Below are positions 60,434 through 64,000 of a stretch of 64,000 nt of DNA, in pieces (the first letter of the stretch is position 1; each line of letters starts with the position of its first letter). A model generated the notes under the pieces. That model saw nothing but the letters and a program-made list of their open reading frames with translations. It was not told the DNA's origin and did no database searches. The stretch spans positions 62,001 to 126,000 of the forward strand of contig JAIORV010000160.1 in the NCBI GenBank assembly GCA_021107945.1, in the 5' to 3' direction. A program made the position numbers and the translations under genes. This DNA comes from Vulcanimicrobiota bacterium (GTDB taxonomy: Bacteria > Vulcanimicrobiota > JAJTBE01).

Positions 60434-60678
60434 GGAGGACAGAGGACGGATAGTGGTTATCGTTTACCGTAAGGTTTAATTTTACCACGGAGGCACGGAG
60501 AACACGAAGAGAAACAGGAAATGAGAAATTGGAGGTTGGAATTCCATTTTCCATTTTCCGTTATCCGTTTCCGTTTATCGGGACGGGGACGTCCCTCCTA
60601 CAATTTCGACATCTGACCTCCGTCATCCGTCATCCGTTCTCCGTTCTCCGTTCTCCATTATCCATTTTCCCTCATCCG
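60434..60678. repeat. Repeat block between two gene ends
   Basis: Contains 'accacggaggcacggagaac' (60484-60503), the 29-bp repeat copy 8 (60574-60602), and thirteen heptads (60607-60697) such as cgtcatc, cgttctc, cgttatc and cgacctc. The last ones overlap the 3' end of leuD. Confidence 0.85.
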
Positions 60679-60697
60679 TTATCCGACCTCCGTCATC
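60607..60697 (-). repeat. Thirteen-unit degenerate heptad array overlapping the leuD stop
   Basis: 7-bp phase is kept over 91 bp: cgacatc, tgacctc, cgtcatc x2, cgttctc x3, cattatc, cattttc, cctcatc, cgttatc, cgacctc, cgtcatc. Read on the minus strand the consensus is GA(T/G)RACG, and one GGATAAC provides the TAA stop of leuD. Confidence 0.85.
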
Positions 60698-61179
60698 CGT
60701 TTCTTCTTCACATACGGAATAAGGCCGCCGGCGTTCATTATTTCCTGAACCGACGGGGGAAGCGGAGGGAATTTGAATACTTTGCCCTGCGCGTTTATTA
60801 TCTCACCCTTATCCAGGTCAATTGTTATCTCATCGCCGTGCTCAATATGTTCGGGGGCTTCGCTGTTCTCAAGAAGTGGGACTCCCTCATTAATTGCATT
60901 GCGATAATATATCCTTGCAAAACTCGGAGCAATTATCGCAGATATGCCGGCTTCTTTCAGAGCAATGACCGCCTGTTCCCTTGAAGATCCACAGCCGAAG
61001 TTCTTTCCTGCGACAATAATATCGCCTTGTTTCACGTTCTTCGAGAAATCCGGGTCCAGATCTTCCAGTGCATACTGCGCCATCTCGTTACTATCGGTAA
61101 CCGTATATGTGTATTTTCCGGGGAATATCACATCGGTATTTATGTCATCGCCATATTTCCATACTTTTCCTTTAATCAT
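60679..61179 (-). CDS. leuD: 3-isopropylmalate dehydratase small subunit (LeuD/HacB family)
   Basis: 166 residues, the short bacterial/archaeal type. DDINTDVIFPGKYTYT (substrate-specificity loop), GKNFGCGSSREQAVIALKEA and IYYRNAINEGVPLL are visible. It pairs with the large subunit just upstream (adjacent genes) to isomerise 2- to 3-isopropylmalate, or a related dehydration such as homoaconitase; the specificity loop does not settle this. No leuA or leuB is nearby. Its last residues RMTEVG and the stop are encoded in a heptad repeat array. Confidence 0.88.
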   Translation of the reverse strand: MIKGKVWKYGDDINTDVIFPGKYTYTVTDSNEMAQYALEDLDPDFSKNVKQGDIIVAGKNFGCGSSREQAVIALKEAGISAIIAPSFARIYYRNAINEGVPLLENSEAPEHIEHGDEITIDLDKGEIINAQGKVFKFPPLPPSVQEIMNAGGLIPYVKKKRMTEVG

Positions 61180-62433
61180 TCAAATCACCTCCCGGGGATC
61201 TGCTATTTCGCCCTTGATTGCCGATGCGGCCACAGTTTCGGGGGACGCAAGATAAACAAACGCCTCTTTGCATCCCATCCTGCCCTTGAAATTCCTGTTT
61301 GCAGTAGTTATGCAGACTTCACCTGGGGCAAGAGTCCCCTCGTGGGCTCCAAGACATGGCCCGCAACCGGGATTCATTAACACAGCGCCGGCTTCCGCCA
61401 GAATCTGCAGAGTTCCATTTTTCATAGCCTCCAGCATTATCTCCTGTGAAGCCGGGAAGACAAGCATTCTTGTGTCGGGATGGATTTTCTTACCCTTTAG
61501 TATTTTCGCCGCCGCCTCAAGGTCATTCAGGCGGCCGTTTGTGCATGTCCCTAACAAAGCCTGGTTTATCTTTATTCCCTTTACTTCTTCAATGTGCGAC
61601 ACATTATCAACCGTATGGGGCTTCGCTACCCGTGGAGAAAGATTGGTTACATCAAATTTGAGGATTCTTTCATATTCCGCATCTTCATCGGGATAAATCT
61701 CCTCATATCCCTCATCGGTTTTACCCTTCAGAAATTCTCTCGTCTTATCATCAGGCGCAAAATATCCGTTTTTCGCTCCCATTTCCGCAGACATATTGGA
61801 AAGAATTATCCTGTCGGAAACGGACATATCCGATATTGTCTCCCCGGTAAATTCTACTGATTTGTAAAGCGCTCCATCCGACCCTATCGTACCTATTATA
61901 TGGAGAATAAGATCCTTTGCGCTTACACCTGCAGGGAATTTCCCCGTAACAACAATCTTATAGGATTGCGGCACTTTCAGCCATAATTCTCCCGTGGCAT
62001 ATAACGCCGCCATTTCCGTCCTGCCGATTCCCGCTGAGAATGCGCCCACCGCTCCATAAGATGTCGTGTGGGAGTCGGATCCCAAAATTAGGTTTCCGGG
62101 AAGTGCAAATCCCTTCTCGATAAAGACCTGATGGCATATTCCATTATGAATATCGAAAAAGTTCCTGATTCCCTGCTCCTTCACAAACTCGCGAATAACT
62201 TTGTGGTTAGTGGCGTATTTTTCCGACGCCGCTGGGACGCAATGATCCAGGATAATCACGATCCTGTCGGGATATGCCACATTTTTAATACCGATTGATT
62301 TAAATTTCTTCGATATTGCGGCAGAATTGTCGTGCGACATTAGTCTGTCAGGTTCAACCATCACAATTTCCCCTGGCACAACTTCCTTGCCCGCTTTCTT
62401 GCCCAGTATTTTTTCAACAAATGTTTTGCCCAT
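61180..62433 (-). CDS. leuC: 3-isopropylmalate dehydratase large subunit (LeuC/HacA family)
   Basis: 417 residues from the ATG at 62433 (AAAGGAG six bases upstream); a frame to 62493 exists. The aconitase-type motifs are complete: VAYPDRIVIILDHCVPAAS, LILGSDSHTTSYGAVGAFSA, LLGTCTNGRLNDLEAAAKIL, LMNPGCGPCLGAHEGTLAPG and TTANRNFKGRMG. The three cluster cysteines sit in CTNG and GCGPC. Adjacent to the small subunit, stop to start without a gap. It is the short type used in archaea and many anaerobes, which may be isopropylmalate isomerase or homoaconitase. Confidence 0.92.
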   Translation of the reverse strand: MGKTFVEKILGKKAGKEVVPGEIVMVEPDRLMSHDNSAAISKKFKSIGIKNVAYPDRIVIILDHCVPAASEKYATNHKVIREFVKEQGIRNFFDIHNGICHQVFIEKGFALPGNLILGSDSHTTSYGAVGAFSAGIGRTEMAALYATGELWLKVPQSYKIVVTGKFPAGVSAKDLILHIIGTIGSDGALYKSVEFTGETISDMSVSDRIILSNMSAEMGAKNGYFAPDDKTREFLKGKTDEGYEEIYPDEDAEYERILKFDVTNLSPRVAKPHTVDNVSHIEEVKGIKINQALLGTCTNGRLNDLEAAAKILKGKKIHPDTRMLVFPASQEIMLEAMKNGTLQILAEAGAVLMNPGCGPCLGAHEGTLAPGEVCITTANRNFKGRMGCKEAFVYLASPETVAASAIKGEIADPREVI

Positions 62434-62544
62434 AATATCTCCTTTCCTCCGTTTCTTTTTGATTAAAAAATCTTGAGGATATTTATCAAACAATTACCAA
62501 TCATAGACCATTAAATTTCCCCCGCTATTTTCCTTTTTCTATAA

Positions 62545-62586
62545 TAAAAAATCCCGGTAATCAGATTTGAAAACCGGGATTTTGAA
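62545..62586 (-). terminator. Rho-independent terminator after the GNAT gene
   Basis: AAAATCCCGGT (62548-62558) and ACCGGGATTTT (62573-62583) form an 11-bp stem; on the minus strand it is followed by T-rich sequence (ATTTTTTATTATAG). It separates the GNAT/AlkD unit from leuCD. Confidence 0.8.
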
Positions 62587-62590
62587 AATA

Positions 62591-63133
62591 TTAAAGATCA
62601 ATCCCAAATAGAATACCGCGGCCGCTTTCGGTAGCTATTCCGGGGTAAATAAAATCTCTTGTTATCTCGACAAAGCCAAATGGTTTATGAAGATCAATCG
62701 AAGCTTGATTTCCCACAATAGTGAAATAATAAGCCTTTGAAGCCCGCTCTGAGAGCCATTTCAATCTTCTCAAAGTCAAAGCCTTTGCTATTCCCTTTCT
62801 CCTGAAGGCCTTGCGGACTATAACTCCCATCAGGTACCAACCCTCGGGCGCAATGTTTACGGGTGGATCCGGGGGCGGGGTAAAATAACGCGCCCTTCCG
62901 AAGCCGACTATATTATTTCCAATCTCCGCCACAAACAATAACAGCTTGTCCTCGTCATTTTTGGAAAGTTCTTTCTTGAATTTCGCCAGGTGAGATTCAA
63001 GCTCTCCTCCTTCTCTTTCAAGCCTTATTTCGGATAGCTGTTTTGCGTCTTTCATGTCGGCTTTTCTGATAACGAGGTCTTTTATCGATGCCATGTTCTG
63101 CACCTTTTTGCCAATCGATTCATTGCATTCCAT
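62591..63133 (-). CDS. GNAT-family N-acetyltransferase
   Basis: About 180 residues. Acetyl-CoA loop LMGVIVRKAFRRKGIAKALT, before it LFVAEIGNNIVGFGRARYF, and the end strand GNQASIDLHKPFGFVEITRD. The substrate cannot be predicted. Start chosen at ATG 63133, eight bases after AAGGG; the ATG at 63094 (MASIKDLVIRKADMKD, with AAGGTG upstream) gives the more usual family N-terminus and is a real alternative. It starts 11 bp after the AlkD stop, so the two genes form one unit. Confidence 0.85.
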   Translation of the reverse strand: MECNESIGKKVQNMASIKDLVIRKADMKDAKQLSEIRLEREGGELESHLAKFKKELSKNDEDKLLLFVAEIGNNIVGFGRARYFTPPPDPPVNIAPEGWYLMGVIVRKAFRRKGIAKALTLRRLKWLSERASKAYYFTIVGNQASIDLHKPFGFVEITRDFIYPGIATESGRGILFGIDL

Positions 63134-63144
63134 CTTCACTGCCC

Positions 63145-63846
63145 TTATTTCTCCATCGCTTCTTTTCGCCTATTGGGCGGCATTTTCTCAATGGCATATC
63201 TGAGGGAAGTTCTCGGCATTCTTTCCCTGTTTTTCAGAACATACTCAAAGACCTCGTCTTCCCATTTGTCAGCCGCCGCTTTCAACATCCATCCATATCC
63301 TTTCTGAACAAGGTCTTCCCTGTCCTCAAGCAGTATATCGGCAATCTCAAAAGCTTTCTCCAGATACTTACCCCTTCTCATGGGATAGATAAGGGAAACG
63401 GCGGCGGCTCTTCGCTCCCATTGATTTTCCGATTTCGCCCAGACATTTAGCCGGGGTAGAAATTGTGGGAATTGAAGAAGAAAATACCCAACCGTATGCG
63501 TACAGAGATCGTCGCAAGTGCCCCAGTTTGTGATGTAGTTTTTTACCCATCTCTCAAATGTATCGAAATCTTCAGGGGTGAATTTCTTTTTTTGTCGGAA
63601 AGCCCAGTCCTGAGCAACAGTTACAAACTCATTACATTTTGTCTTCATCAATTCCTCGCAGGACTTGAGTATTTCATCCTTTGACTTTCCCTTCATTTTT
63701 TCATAAAATTCCGATGAAATCTTGCGAACTACAGGGACCCTCACTCCAAGATTTTTCATTTCTCCCTTGAAATAATTCCTGGAGTCAGCTTGATATTTTT
63801 TATCAATTTGCCTGTAAAATTCCGCCCCTAATTCATCGATCAACAT
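63145..63846 (-). CDS. alkD: DNA alkylation repair enzyme, AlkD/HEAT-like glycosylase
   Basis: 233 residues made of HEAT-like helical repeats: MKNLGVRVPVVRKISSEFYE, KNYITNWGTCDDLCTHTVGY, NQWERRAAAVSLIYPMRRGK, REDLVQKGYGWMLKAAADKW and RTSLRYAIEKMP. The aromatic and acidic residues of the family's active cleft (Trp and Asp in NWGTCDD, Trp in GYGWMLK) are present. AlkD-type enzymes remove N3/N7-alkylated bases. It is the first gene of a unit with the GNAT gene. Confidence 0.9.
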   Translation of the reverse strand: MLIDELGAEFYRQIDKKYQADSRNYFKGEMKNLGVRVPVVRKISSEFYEKMKGKSKDEILKSCEELMKTKCNEFVTVAQDWAFRQKKKFTPEDFDTFERWVKNYITNWGTCDDLCTHTVGYFLLQFPQFLPRLNVWAKSENQWERRAAAVSLIYPMRRGKYLEKAFEIADILLEDREDLVQKGYGWMLKAAADKWEDEVFEYVLKNRERMPRTSLRYAIEKMPPNRRKEAMEK

Positions 63847-63883
63847 ATATCACCCCTGAAAATTTCTTTATTAATAAGGATTA

Positions 63884-64000
63884 CTATTTTTTAAAAGGTT
63901 CGAAATTCATGAAATCGGCATGGTGAACAAGTATTGCTCCGGGCATCCTTTTGCTCAGGTTTCCTTCCTTTGCGTGCATTGCAATCATATGGAGAACCTC
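63884..64000 (-). CDS. C-terminal end of a gene that starts beyond the window
   Basis: Open frame entering from the right edge and stopping with TAG at 63884-63886. The 38 visible residues read EVLHMIAMHAKEGNLSKR, then MPGAILVHHADFMNFEPFKK. The helix with HxxxxHA and a following HHAD would fit the end of an HD-type hydrolase, but too little is visible to say. It is 37 bp upstream of the alkD start. Confidence 0.55.
   Translation of the reverse strand, partial: EVLHMIAMHAKEGNLSKRMPGAILVHHADFMNFEPFKK

Noticed and set aside
60607-60697. CRISPR-like array
   Set aside because: The units are 7 bp without spacers and degenerate; there are no cas genes.

Overview
The window looks like a chromosomal piece of an uncultured, probably anaerobic, moderately low-GC bacterium. 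The case for anaerobic life rests on a hydroxylamine reductase (hybrid-cluster protein), a methylene-THF reductase fused to a MetV domain, the hydrogenase maturation genes hypF-C-A-B-D, a lysine 2,3-aminomutase/beta-lysine acetyltransferase pair (N-epsilon-acetyl-beta-lysine osmolyte) and an orphan molybdenum-hydroxylase-type 2Fe-2S subunit. Zinc-ribbon and ankyrin serine/threonine kinases, many lipoproteins and very repeat-rich spacers resemble genomes of poorly cultured phyla (Eremiobacterota/Xenobia, Riflebacteria or Wallbacteria would fit). I cannot fix the phylum from sequence alone. I see no rRNA, tRNA, CRISPR array or phage.

Layout. 1-9.7 kb (all minus strand except one possible small ORF): a partner-switching module (STAS anti-anti-sigma, RsbW-like kinase, cut-off Cache-domain sensor), an acetylating-type aldehyde dehydrogenase that lacks its catalytic cysteine, MetV-MetF, a second RsbW-like kinase and an amylo-glucosidase-like protein. 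9.8-13.8 kb (plus): tpiA, then tetR-cupin-hcp behind a clear promoter and a perfect 24-bp palindrome. 14-18 kb (minus): a small conserved protein overlapping a CBS-HEPN protein, then a zinc-ribbon kinase with 18 ankyrin repeats. 18.2-25.2 kb: membrane glycosyltransferase, secreted protein, HU, 2Fe-2S protein and three small membrane proteins. 25.3-30.4 kb (minus): hyp cluster without hypE. 30.5-33.4 kb: HEAT-like lipoprotein and a serine hydrolase. 33.7-43.4 kb: type IV pilus/type II secretion-like cluster with one ATPase, four GspF/PilC paralogues and several prepilins. 43.5-48.4 kb (minus): membrane proteins, a second kinase and two exported proteins. 48.5-55.1 kb (plus): the most unusual locus, a micropeptide followed by two successive pairs of a membrane-anchored DnaB/RecA-like protein without P-loop and an SGNH hydrolase, then a beta-propeller lipoprotein. 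55.1-64 kb: ablB-ablA, an FAD oxidoreductase, an FGE-like lipoprotein, leuDC-type dehydratase, a GNAT, AlkD and a cut-off gene.

The spacers are packed with dispersed repeats: a 288-bp MITE-like element with perfect 13-bp terminal inverted repeats; a shorter element bounded by TATTCAGACC; eight copies of a 29-bp unit with core GGGACGTCCC, all in one orientation; heptanucleotide-phased arrays (GGATAAC-like) that supply the stop codon of at least four genes; and 'accacgaagNNcacggag'-type repeats, one of which lies in frame inside hypF. Many long spacers therefore hold repeats rather than genes.

Functionally the window mixes housekeeping metabolism (tpiA, leuCD-like, metF), anaerobic stress and redox functions, signalling by Ser/Thr kinases and partner switching, and envelope or surface functions (pilus, glycosyltransferase, lipoproteins, SGNH proteins).
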